A stretch of 5,768 bases of DNA from contig JAAVAG010000112.1 of the NCBI GenBank assembly GCA_014804185.1, positions 1-5,768 on the forward strand, written 5' to 3'. The notes beneath the pieces are model-generated. The model saw only the letters and a program-made list of their open reading frames with translations. It did no database searches and was not told the DNA's origin. A program made the position numbers and the translations under genes. Source of the stretch: Lachnospiraceae bacterium. Its GTDB lineage: Bacteria; Bacillota; Clostridia; Lachnospirales; Lachnospiraceae. The stretch's first letter is position 1, and each line of letters opens with the position of its first letter. Positions 1 to 5,768 of this stretch are shown here, piece after piece.

Positions 1-2107
1 CATATCCCTTTTCCGCCGCGATCTGGACAGGCGTTATGCCGCGATTGTCGGCACAGTTATAGTCCGCTCCCTTTTTAATCATAAAGATTGCCGATTCCTG
101 ATCGCCGTATTGCAGCGCAAGATGCAGCGGCGTAACTCCCTGCGCGTTGACCGCATTTACATCCGCACCCGCGCGGAACAGCTCTTTCACGATTCCTTTG
201 TAGCTGTGCTGTTGGGTAATCACATGCAGCGCCGTATTTCCCGCGGCATCCGCATGGCCCGCGTCGGCGCCTTTCTCCAGCAGCACTGGCATGATCTCCA
301 TAATGGTATTGATATCCAGATACTGCAGCAGCATAAGGGGCGTTTTCCCGTCGTTGCGCTCCTGATCGACATGCTCCAGGGCTTCCAACACACCTGCGCG
401 CTCTCTTGCTGACAGATCCCCTCCAAACTTTTTCTTCATCACTGCCAGATGCGCCGGTGTCTCTCCCGCAACGTTCTGCAGGGTATCATCCGCTCCATTC
501 TCCATCAGAAGCTTTGCCACATCCGCTTTTCCATATATGCCGGCAATGTGCAGCGGCGTGTTTCCCGCATCCGCAGGCGCATCCTGGGTGAGATTCACGT
601 CCACCCCTTTCTCCAGCATCACTCTGAGCATATCCACATGATTGTTCCGCACTGCCTCATGCAGAGCCGAAGTTCCCCTGTCATCCAGCTGCTGCATGGA
701 CTCGCAGGAGAAAAGCTGCGCCGCAGCCTCAAAATAATCGTCCTTTTGGCCGGACATCATCATCCGCTCCTGCTGGGATGCCACAATATTGGCAGGTGTT
801 CTGCCCTTGATCACGGCCTCGTCCATATCCAGTCCCATTTCCAGGAATCTGCGGATCACCTTCACCCCGTAATTTCCGCCCAGACAGTGATCGCGAATAC
901 ACTCCACACTTCCGCCCGAATGGATGGGGGTCAGAAAATCGATCCCCGCCTCCTGCAGCATATCCAGAACCTGGCATTTCTGGTCATGCATCAGAGCACT
1001 GTAGAGGATGCTTAAAATCATTCCCATCTCCTCGTCATCGTCCGTGTCCACTTCCCGGATCAGTCTGCGTGCCAGATAGAGCGCCATACTGATTTGATCC
1101 TTTTCCTCCGGCGAAAACCCGGCAAACGCATTGCTGGTATATCTGCTGAGCGTACTCAGTTTCAGTCTGCCTGTCGTAAAGAGCTGCTTATAGTCCGCGT
1201 CGTTTCGCTCCAGCGCGATGTCCCTGGGCGTTCTGCCCTCAGCATCCTGTATGTTTTTATCCGCATGATGTTCCAGAAGAGCCATACAGAGTTCCAGACG
1301 ATATCTATCAAGAGCAAGGTGAAGCGGCGTCTTTTTGTCGCCGCCCGGCAGGTTGATCAGTTCCTTATCCTTCATCAGCTTCAGCGCCGCCGTGATATGA
1401 TTGTTCCGGATCGCCGTAATCAGAAGAGAATTGCCCTCCTCATCCTTTCCGTGCACATCCGCCCCTTTTTCTATATAAACCTCCGACAGCGCCCAGGAAA
1501 AGTTCGTGTTGCTCCCATACAGCAGCACCTCCAGGGGCGTCCTCCCCTGGTCGTCTCTCGCGTTGATATCGCCTGAAAGCAGCCGCGCGATGGGCTCTCT
1601 CTGATCCATGCCTTTTTTGATTATTTCATAGGCATTCGCCATGCCGCCGATGCGGCAGCCCGCCAGAAAGTGATAGGCATTGCGCCCCTTTGCATCGCAC
1701 ACATCGGCCTTAGCGCCGTTTTCCAACAGGAGGCGCACCATCTGCAGGTTTCCCCGGAAAGCGGCCGCCATCAGCGGCGTCACCCCCGCGGTATCCTGCG
1801 CGCCCTCCTTTCCGTCAGCGGCAAGAGACGCATCCACGCCCCGCTGCAGAGCATCCGCAGCCGCGTCATAAAAACCGCTCCACACCAGCAGATGAAACAG
1901 GGAGAGTCCCAGGCTGCCCACAGGCGCGGACAGGGTTTCCGCTGTGCAGCCCGCCGCACACTCCGTCACATCATGGATCTCCTCCTCCGAGAATCTTTCA
2001 TACCGGTACATTCTGTCATCCGGATCCGTCTCCCACCAGGGCGCATATTTGCCGCGATTACTCTCGCTTGATTTTATCAGTAATTCTGTCAATTCTTTTT
2101 CCGTCAT
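1..2107 (-). CDS. Large ankyrin-repeat protein, C-terminus beyond the left edge
   Basis: The frame opens with ATG at 2107 and remains free of stops to base 1, giving 702 residues without a C-terminus. Residues 1-60 are charged and aromatic, contain a YAPWWETDPDD segment, and do not look like ankyrin. Degenerate then clear repeats follow at about 64-138, 186-222, 223-255 and 256-288, with TPLMAAA and TPLHLAL helix starts and NGA/KGAD turns. Residues about 300-470 are poorly ankyrin-like and include an acidic TDDDEE stretch. A second array covers about 475-702 with SALHEA, TPLHIA, TALHVI and TPLHLAL motifs; one repeat is lengthened by an APAD insertion near 510. I see no signal peptide, membrane segment or catalytic domain, so it is probably a cytoplasmic protein-binding scaffold. 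Its partner is unknown. It lies 18 bases after the smaller ankyrin gene and is probably cotranscribed with it. An effector domain could lie beyond the window. Confidence 0.9.
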   Translation of the reverse strand, partial: MTEKELTELLIKSSESNRGKYAPWWETDPDDRMYRYERFSEEEIHDVTECAAGCTAETLSAPVGSLGLSLFHLLVWSGFYDAAADALQRGVDASLAADGKEGAQDTAGVTPLMAAAFRGNLQMVRLLLENGAKADVCDAKGRNAYHFLAGCRIGGMANAYEIIKKGMDQREPIARLLSGDINARDDQGRTPLEVLLYGSNTNFSWALSEVYIEKGADVHGKDEEGNSLLITAIRNNHITAALKLMKDKELINLPGGDKKTPLHLALDRYRLELCMALLEHHADKNIQDAEGRTPRDIALERNDADYKQLFTTGRLKLSTLSRYTSNAFAGFSPEEKDQISMALYLARRLIREVDTDDDEEMGMILSILYSALMHDQKCQVLDMLQEAGIDFLTPIHSGGSVECIRDHCLGGNYGVKVIRRFLEMGLDMDEAVIKGRTPANIVASQQERMMMSGQKDDYFEAAAQLFSCESMQQLDDRGTSALHEAVRNNHVDMLRVMLEKGVDVNLTQDAPADAGNTPLHIAGIYGKADVAKLLMENGADDTLQNVAGETPAHLAVMKKKFGGDLSARERAGVLEALEHVDQERNDGKTPLMLLQYLDINTIMEIMPVLLEKGADAGHADAAGNTALHVITQQHSYKGIVKELFRAGADVNAVNAQGVTPLHLALQYGDQESAIFMIKKGADYNCADNRGITPVQIAAEKGY

Positions 2108-2114
2108 CTGTCTG

Positions 2115-2121
2115 TCCCTCT
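2115..2121 (-). promoter_or_regulatory. Ribosome binding site of the large ankyrin gene
   Basis: The minus strand reads AGAGGGA, followed by eight bases from its GAGGG core to the ATG at 2107. The site lies wholly in the 18-base gap after the stop codon of the preceding ankyrin gene. It is the main reason to choose this ATG over the next in-frame methionine at residue 33. Confidence 0.75.
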
Positions 2122-2125
2122 TTCA

Positions 2126-3100
2126 TCAGTTTTCCGCGCCAGCCATGATCAGTTTCTCTACAATATCGTTATTGCCGCTCTCTGTTGCATAATAGAGCGC
2201 CGTGTGTTCGTTCACGTCCGCATAGGAAACGTCCGCCCCGTTTTCCAGCAATGTACCGACGATATAATTGCTTCCCATCTTTGCCGCTATGATCAGAGCG
2301 GTCTCTCCGTTTTCGTTTCGATCGTTGATCCTGGCGCCGTTTTCCAGCAGTTTCTTCACAATACGCTCGTTCTGATTTCTGGCGGCCAGATGCAGCGGCG
2401 CGTTGCCCTGCTGATCCGCCAGGTTCGCGTTGGCTCCCGCTTCCAGAAGCAGTTCCGCAATCAGGAGGTTATCCTGCTGCACCGCATAGTACATCGGTGT
2501 AATTCCCTGATCGTTCAGCGCATCCACCTCCACATCTCCCTTGGCAAGCATAATCTTGACCACTTCGCTCTGCCCATTGTAGCAGGATTGATGCAGGGCC
2601 GTATTTCCGTAAGCATCTGTCTGCTGCAACCCGGCATCGGAAAGGCTTCCGATCAGCTGGGTCAGCCCCAGGCCGTTGGCATAATCCAGCGCCGTGTGGT
2701 TCTCGTTGTCCTGCATGGTCACGTCAGCCCCAAGTTCGATGAGATACTTGACTGCCTCCACTTTTCTGGCCTGCACTCCATAGATCAGCACTGTTTTCCC
2801 GCTGCTGTCCGCGGCGTTGACATCCGCCCCCGCTTCCGCCAGCATGCCGATGATCTCTTTATTCCCTGATGTCACCGCCATATGCAGCGGCGTAATGCTG
2901 GCATTGGACAGGAGATTCACATCCGCATCCTGTTCCAGCAGCAGCCTGACAATATCCCTGTAGCCTTTCTTGCAGGCATAGTGAAGCGGCGCATATCCCT
3001 GTTCATCCACCGCGTTGACATTAATCCCGCCCTTTTTCAGAAATGTCAGAACCACTCCTTTTTGTCCGTTCTGACAAGCTTTCAGCAATAATTTTTCCAT
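2126..3100 (-). CDS. Ankyrin-repeat protein of ten tandem repeats
   Basis: This complete 324-residue protein consists almost entirely of ankyrin repeats. Ten units of 32-33 residues can be laid out from residue 1, the last cut to 29. Good consensus units include APLHYACKKGYRDIVRLLLE (about residues 36-55), TPLHMAVTSGN and APLHLAARNQN, each ending in a GAD(V/A)N-type hairpin turn. Repeats 4 and 5 (about 99-163) are weaker. There is no signal peptide, membrane helix, coiled coil or enzymatic domain. Ankyrin arrays bind proteins, so a cytoplasmic adaptor, inhibitor or scaffold role is likely, but the partner cannot be read from sequence. The ATG at 3100 follows an ideal AAGGAGG, although it lies 80 bases inside the acyltransferase gene. 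The first ankyrin helix begins at residue 1-2, which supports this start. The gene ends 18 bases before the large ankyrin gene. Confidence 0.93.
   Translation of the reverse strand: MEKLLLKACQNGQKGVVLTFLKKGGINVNAVDEQGYAPLHYACKKGYRDIVRLLLEQDADVNLLSNASITPLHMAVTSGNKEIIGMLAEAGADVNAADSSGKTVLIYGVQARKVEAVKYLIELGADVTMQDNENHTALDYANGLGLTQLIGSLSDAGLQQTDAYGNTALHQSCYNGQSEVVKIMLAKGDVEVDALNDQGITPMYYAVQQDNLLIAELLLEAGANANLADQQGNAPLHLAARNQNERIVKKLLENGARINDRNENGETALIIAAKMGSNYIVGTLLENGADVSYADVNEHTALYYATESGNNDIVEKLIMAGAEN
3021..3100 (-). other. 80-base dual-coded overlap of two genes
   Basis: The last 26 codons and stop of the acyltransferase and the first 26 codons of the ten-repeat ankyrin gene share this segment in different frames. 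In the ankyrin frame it encodes the first repeat, which has normal consensus features. In the acyltransferase frame it encodes a polar tail rich in Ser, Lys, Glu and Arg that lies past the last recognisable domain. The constrained frame is therefore probably the ankyrin one, with the tail a dispensable extension. Confidence 0.8.
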
Positions 3101-4331
3101 CTTGTGCCTCCTTTAAATATTCACTGATAAACTGCAGCTTTGTCGGCAGAAAAGATGCATCCTCCGAATAAATATAATAACAGCAGTCCCGGGTTGACAG
3201 TACGATACACTGTCCTCTGCCTCGATAATCATACTCTGTCTGCACCGATTCCCGGGTTTTATGAGGGAAAAACAACTCTTCTCCGGCATATTCCAGCGAA
3301 AAGCCCGCCGCATTTAAAAACAGTTTGCCCTCTCCCATATCCACAAAGCCCCTCTGGCTGGGCAGCGCCTCCACGCGAACGGCAAAATCCTGACAGATTC
3401 CGCCGTTTTCTCCGCATTCCCTCTGCGCCTGCCGCCGCTGCCACTCATACCAGTCCGGAATATGGATCTGCCCGTCTCCCGAAGCCTTACTCCGCAGACA
3501 TCCGTACACGTCCATCTCCCAGACCGCTCCGCATATTCCGCAGGAGAGTTCGCTGCCCTGGGAAAGCATGCCGCCCTCTCTGCCGCAGGCGATACACTGA
3601 TAGAGCGCTTTGTGCAGTCCCTCAGCCCGCCTGGAGTATGTAATCTTTATTCCCTGCTCTCTCTGCCAGCGGTATTCGTCATAGGACAGCCTCTGCCTGA
3701 CCGTCTCCTGAATCTCCTCCTCTCCAAGCGCGGCCACCTCCTGCGCCGTATATACGCATTCCAGAACCGCCTCCATACGGGTTTTCCGCGTATGGCTCTC
3801 GTCCCAGAAAGGGTTTGCCAGATAACTGCCATGGACAGACAGGATCACCAGCGGCACACCCAGCATTTTGACCAGTTTCCCCATGTTATCCGGAATACAG
3901 GAAGTTGTGCCCACATTGCTGTGCCTGGATTCCGGAAAAACCACCACCGGCACATGCTGCTGAAACAGGGCATGGCGGATATTTCTCACCACTGTCACGT
4001 CCGGCACATATCTGCGCTTACCGATGCAGCCGATGCCGCGGTACAGCCATTCTCCAAAAGCGGCAAACCCTTCCATATCGGACACATAGGCCGCCCTGCG
4101 GGGAAACAGCGCCAGAGGTGCAATATAATAGTCCGAAAATCCCTGATGCGTGGACAGCACCAGATAAGGCGGTTTCAGTCCTTTCATATTCCGGCGCTCA
4201 ATTCTCAGACGGAACTTCCTCGTCATCAGCCATGAGCCGCCCCATATCAGAGGCAGCAGCAGGGGATTCTGCTTCTTTGGTTTCCGCCCCATATCAAAGG
4301 GCGTCATGTCTCCTTTTTTATTCCTCAGCAA
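3021..4331 (-). CDS. PlsC-type lysophospholipid acyltransferase with zinc ribbon and extra C-terminal domain
   Basis: The N-terminal part (about residues 25-190) is an LPLAT/PlsC-type acyltransferase, a family that moves acyl chains onto lysophospholipids or related acceptors at the membrane. The catalytic HX4D motif is intact as STHQGFSDYY, with H62 and D67. The acceptor-binding motif, usually FPEGTRS, reads FPESRHS (132-138). The VPLVILSVHGSYL segment fits the fourth conserved block. Residues 246-267 carry two Cys-x2-Cys pairs (C246/C249 and C264/C267), a likely zinc ribbon. Residues about 315-410 form an additional domain with alternating hydrophobic strands, possibly a beta-rich lipid- or protein-binding module. 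At 436 residues the protein is much longer than ordinary PlsC (about 240). The start is uncertain: TTG at 4331 has GGAGGG eight bases upstream and overlaps the previous stop, whereas ATG at 4307 has AAGGAG only two bases away. The acyl acceptor is unknown. Confidence 0.85.
   Translation of the reverse strand: MLRNKKGDMTPFDMGRKPKKQNPLLLPLIWGGSWLMTRKFRLRIERRNMKGLKPPYLVLSTHQGFSDYYIAPLALFPRRAAYVSDMEGFAAFGEWLYRGIGCIGKRRYVPDVTVVRNIRHALFQQHVPVVVFPESRHSNVGTTSCIPDNMGKLVKMLGVPLVILSVHGSYLANPFWDESHTRKTRMEAVLECVYTAQEVAALGEEEIQETVRQRLSYDEYRWQREQGIKITYSRRAEGLHKALYQCIACGREGGMLSQGSELSCGICGAVWEMDVYGCLRSKASGDGQIHIPDWYEWQRRQAQRECGENGGICQDFAVRVEALPSQRGFVDMGEGKLFLNAAGFSLEYAGEELFFPHKTRESVQTEYDYRGRGQCIVLSTRDCCYYIYSEDASFLPTKLQFISEYLKEAQDGKIIAESLSERTKRSGSDISEKGRD
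3107..3113 (-). promoter_or_regulatory. Strong ribosome binding site inside the acyltransferase gene
   Basis: The minus strand carries a full AAGGAGG six bases before the ATG at 3100. It is embedded in acyltransferase codons for the Leu-Lys-Glu-Ala part of the C-terminus. Its strength and spacing show that the ankyrin gene has its own initiation within the upstream coding region. Confidence 0.85.
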
Positions 4332-4963
4332 GCCCCTGTCCCTCCATCCGGAAACAATTTTTGAAAGAACGCCAGAAAGCCGTCTTCCACCGCGATCTGA
4401 TCCAATTCTCCATCCGCCATATCATAGTAATACTTTCCCGTCCGGATGTCTACGGACAGGCTGTCCAGCGGAAACCCTTCTTTCCGGATGGGATGGGGCC
4501 TGGCTGTGATAAGAAAAGCCTCGCTGGCCATGTTCTCCGCCATGGCGCTGTATATATGTTCTTCGTCAAGCACCAGACAGATGGCATTGCGGTATCTCGC
4601 CTTTAAATCGCCATACTGCCTTGCCAGCCCGGAATAATATGCCGTCATCTCCTGATCATCCAGATATTTTCCGCCCACTCTCCTGACATGGATTCCCGGC
4701 TGAAGCTCCTTTGGCAGGTTGTCAATATACAGTCCCGAATCGCAGGAAAATACAGGTATCCCAAATGCCCGATAATAGCTTTGCGCTTTTTTCTGTGCAT
4801 TCTCAAGGGGTGTGTTTCCGTCTTCCTCAACTTTCGGCAGTTTCAGATGCAGATCTTCCGGCCCCGCCACCTCAATCCCAAGACCGGCCAGACGCCGTCT
4901 CATACTGATGAGCTTGGCAGGGTTTCCCGTCCCGTAAAGCAGTTTCGCTCTATGTATCTCCAT
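4325..4963 (-). CDS. Divergent RdgB/HAM1-family non-canonical purine NTP pyrophosphatase
   Basis: The family hydrolyses dITP, dUTP-like or XTP-type nucleotides to the monophosphate and pyrophosphate, keeping deaminated purines out of nucleic acids in the cytoplasm. Visible family marks are the N-terminal GTGNPAKL loop (11-18, including N14 and K17), TPLENAQKKAQ (51-61), the metal-site region FSCDSGLYIDNL (72-83) and PGIHVRR (89-95). At 212 residues it has normal length. Two differences stand out. The usual DDSGL is CDSGL, so the first of the paired aspartates is Cys74 while D75 is kept. The C-terminal SHR base-recognition motif of typical members is not visible; that region reads EGFPLDSLSVDI and continues to a tyrosine-rich stretch. 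Substrate preference may therefore differ from that of E. coli RdgB. The ATG at 4963 has AAGGAG four bases upstream. Its end overlaps the acyltransferase start by up to seven bases. Confidence 0.88.
   Translation of the reverse strand: MEIHRAKLLYGTGNPAKLISMRRRLAGLGIEVAGPEDLHLKLPKVEEDGNTPLENAQKKAQSYYRAFGIPVFSCDSGLYIDNLPKELQPGIHVRRVGGKYLDDQEMTAYYSGLARQYGDLKARYRNAICLVLDEEHIYSAMAENMASEAFLITARPHPIRKEGFPLDSLSVDIRTGKYYYDMADGELDQIAVEDGFLAFFQKLFPDGGTGAC
4340..4345 (-). promoter_or_regulatory. Ribosome binding site supporting a TTG start
   Basis: GGAGGG on the minus strand lies eight bases before the in-frame TTG at 4331, within the last codons of the pyrophosphatase gene. A second purine-rich site, AAGGAG at 4310-4315, is only two bases from the ATG at 4307, closer than usual. 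The spacing favours TTG with translational coupling, but does not settle it. Confidence 0.5.
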
Positions 4964-4967
4964 ATTT

Positions 4968-4973
4968 CTCCTT
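4968..4973 (-). promoter_or_regulatory. Ribosome binding site of the pyrophosphatase gene
   Basis: AAGGAG on the minus strand lies four bases before the ATG at 4963. It begins three bases after the end of a 9-bp hairpin, so the structure could affect ribosome access. Confidence 0.75.
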
Positions 4974-4976
4974 GCC

Positions 4977-4999
4977 TGTCACCGGTGCCGCCGGTGACA
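4977..4999 (-). promoter_or_regulatory. 9-bp perfect hairpin just upstream of a ribosome binding site
   Basis: TGTCACCGG and CCGGTGACA form a perfect 9-bp, GC-rich stem with a 5-base loop in the leader of the pyrophosphatase gene. No U-run follows it on either strand, so it is a poor intrinsic terminator. Its position three bases before the AAGGAG suggests an effect on translation initiation or mRNA stability. That role is inferred from position only. Confidence 0.45.
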
Positions 5000-5016
5000 T
5001 TACCCGCAACGCGAAC

Positions 5017-5049
5017 AGACAGCAGCCACAGATACGGTGGCTGCTGTCT
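5017..5049 (-). terminator. Probable terminator or 3'-end hairpin after etfA
   Basis: AGACAGCAGCCAC pairs perfectly with GTGGCTGCTGTCT across a 7-base loop, giving a 13-bp stem that starts 25 bases after the etfA stop. The stem is strong, but the sequence after it on the minus strand (GTTCGCGTTG) has no run of U. It may be a weak intrinsic terminator, or a hairpin that protects the 3' end of the etf message while allowing read-through. Confidence 0.55.
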
Positions 5050-5074
5050 CAAAATCACATTCGATATGTCCCTT

Positions 5075-5768
5075 TTATTTTGCAGCAATCTCTGCTTTCA
5101 GGCTCTCTGTCAGCATCGGAACGATCTTGTTCAGGTCGCCTACCACTCCGTAGTCAGCCACATCAAAGATAGGTGCGCTCTCATCCTTATTGATTGCAAC
5201 GATGATATCGGATTCCTCCATGCCGGCCAGATGCTGGATAGCGCCGGAAATACCGATAGCAAAGTACACGTTGGGACGAACGGTCTTGCCGGTCTGTCCT
5301 ACCTGCAGGTCTTTGGGTTTCCAGCCTGCATCTACCACTGCACGGGAGCAGCTCACCGTACCGCCGATCACTTCCGCCAGATCCTCCAGCAGTTTGAAGT
5401 TCTCCGGGCTGCCTACGCCGCGGCCGCCGGACACAAGAATCTTTGCGTCCATGATATCCACGGTGTCTGTAACGGCTTTGACCACTTCCAGAATCTCAAC
5501 ATATTTGTTATCCGGTGTAAAGCCGGGATTAAACTCCTCAACGACAGCTTTTCTGCCTGCTTCTCTGGGAAGTTTCTGCATAACGCCGGGACGAACGGTA
5601 GCCATCTGCGGCCGGAAATCCGGACATGCGATGGTGGCAATGGTATTGCCGCCGAACGCGGGACGGGTCATCAGAAGCTGATTGTGCTTCTGCTCCTTGC
5701 CCGGGATCGGATTGATCGGGAAGTCGCCGATGTCGAGCTGTGTGCAGTCTGCGGTAAGACCCGTGTGA
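5075..5768 (-). CDS. etfA: Electron transfer flavoprotein alpha subunit, C-terminal 230 residues
   Basis: EtfA pairs with EtfB to carry electrons between acyl-CoA dehydrogenases and other carriers in the cytoplasm; in Clostridia the complex with butyryl-CoA dehydrogenase can bifurcate electrons to ferredoxin. The visible fragment starts inside the conserved TGLTADCTQLDI region and reads through LLMTRPAFGGN into the FAD-binding C-terminal domain. Clear FAD-site motifs are VSGGRGVGS (from fragment residue 112), VGQTGKTV (156-163), the ETF-alpha signature GISGAIQH (172-179) and PIFDVADYGVVGDL (199-212). It ends with TAA at 5075-5077. The N-terminal third, with its start, lies beyond the right edge; complete clostridial proteins usually have about 340 residues or more. 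No damage is seen. By family habit etfB and an acyl-CoA dehydrogenase gene would lie upstream, but that is outside this window. Confidence 0.97.
   Translation of the reverse strand, partial: HTGLTADCTQLDIGDFPINPIPGKEQKHNQLLMTRPAFGGNTIATIACPDFRPQMATVRPGVMQKLPREAGRKAVVEEFNPGFTPDNKYVEILEVVKAVTDTVDIMDAKILVSGGRGVGSPENFKLLEDLAEVIGGTVSCSRAVVDAGWKPKDLQVGQTGKTVRPNVYFAIGISGAIQHLAGMEESDIIVAINKDESAPIFDVADYGVVGDLNKIVPMLTESLKAEIAAK

Noticed and set aside
449..1015. A 188-codon plus-strand frame, and similar frames at 110-412, 1094-1576 and 1670-2071
   Set aside because: All are antisense to the continuous minus-strand ankyrin frame that runs from 2107 to base 1.
1..2107. A possible pseudogene or frameshift, because the minus strand seemed to show only short frames here
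   Set aside because: Hand translation from the ATG at 2107 gave exactly 702 uninterrupted codons plus one base; the frame is simply open at the window edge.
545..2400. Recurring DNA words such as tgcagcggcg, considered as a CRISPR or dispersed repeat
   Set aside because: They are codons for the ankyrin TPLH helix start, spaced by the protein repeat, and diverge between copies.
2204..2869. A 221-codon open frame on the plus strand
   Set aside because: It mirrors the ankyrin gene; its repeated QMQRR-like and VRVG-like words are antisense images of the ankyrin consensus.
3462..4235. A 257-codon open frame on the plus strand
   Set aside because: It is antisense to the well-supported acyltransferase, has no recognisable domain, and is rich in His, Arg, Pro and Gln as expected of a shadow frame.
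3905..4606. A 233-codon plus-strand frame crossing two genes
   Set aside because: It is antisense to both the acyltransferase and the pyrophosphatase, each with clear family motifs, and shows no domain of its own.
5051..5070. Loose inverted repeat CACATTCGATATGT after etfA, considered as an operator
   Set aside because: Pairing is short and imperfect, it lies downstream of a gene, and no promoter is seen nearby.
4964..5074. A promoter for the pyrophosphatase unit
   Set aside because: I found no convincing -35/-10 pair with normal spacing on the minus strand; most of the gap is taken up by two hairpins.
5190..5681. A 163-codon plus-strand frame
   Set aside because: It is antisense to etfA, which has unmistakable FAD-binding motifs.

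Overview
The window suggests a Gram-positive anaerobe of the class Clostridia, probably Lachnospiraceae or a relative. The EtfA sequence has the style of clostridial acyl-CoA dehydrogenase partners, the ribosome binding sites are strong AAGGAGG-type sites, and two leaderless ankyrin-repeat proteins sit beside a divergent HAM1-family protein. This placement rests on protein style and not on any search. All genes lie on the minus strand, so transcription runs from high to low coordinates. The long plus-strand frames are antisense shadows.

Layout in transcription order. (1) 5768-5075: the C-terminal 230 residues of electron transfer flavoprotein alpha subunit (etfA), cut by the right edge. (2) 5074-4964: a 111-base gap with two perfect hairpins, a 13-bp stem just after etfA and a 9-bp stem just before the next ribosome binding site. 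(3) 4963-4325: a divergent RdgB/HAM1-type non-canonical purine NTP pyrophosphatase. (4) 4331-3021: a PlsC-type acyltransferase with an inserted four-cysteine zinc ribbon and an extra C-terminal domain. (5) 3100-2126: a 324-residue protein made almost wholly of ten ankyrin repeats. (6) 2107 to the left edge: a second, much larger ankyrin protein with 702 residues visible and no stop codon in the window. I translated this last frame by hand and it stays open from its ATG to base 1.

Genes 3 to 6 look like one transcription unit. The pyrophosphatase and acyltransferase overlap by up to 7 bases, the acyltransferase and first ankyrin gene overlap by 80 bases in different frames, and 18 bases separate the two ankyrin genes. 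etfA most likely ends an upstream energy-metabolism operon, with the hairpin region as the boundary. I see no convincing promoter in that gap, so read-through from etfA remains possible.

The biological link within the unit is unknown. A nucleotide-sanitising enzyme, a membrane-associated acyltransferase and two protein-binding scaffolds do not form a pathway I recognise. The best leads are the unusual acyltransferase architecture, the altered active-site motifs of the pyrophosphatase, the long dual-coded overlap and the large interrupted ankyrin protein. I do not claim a defined new system.
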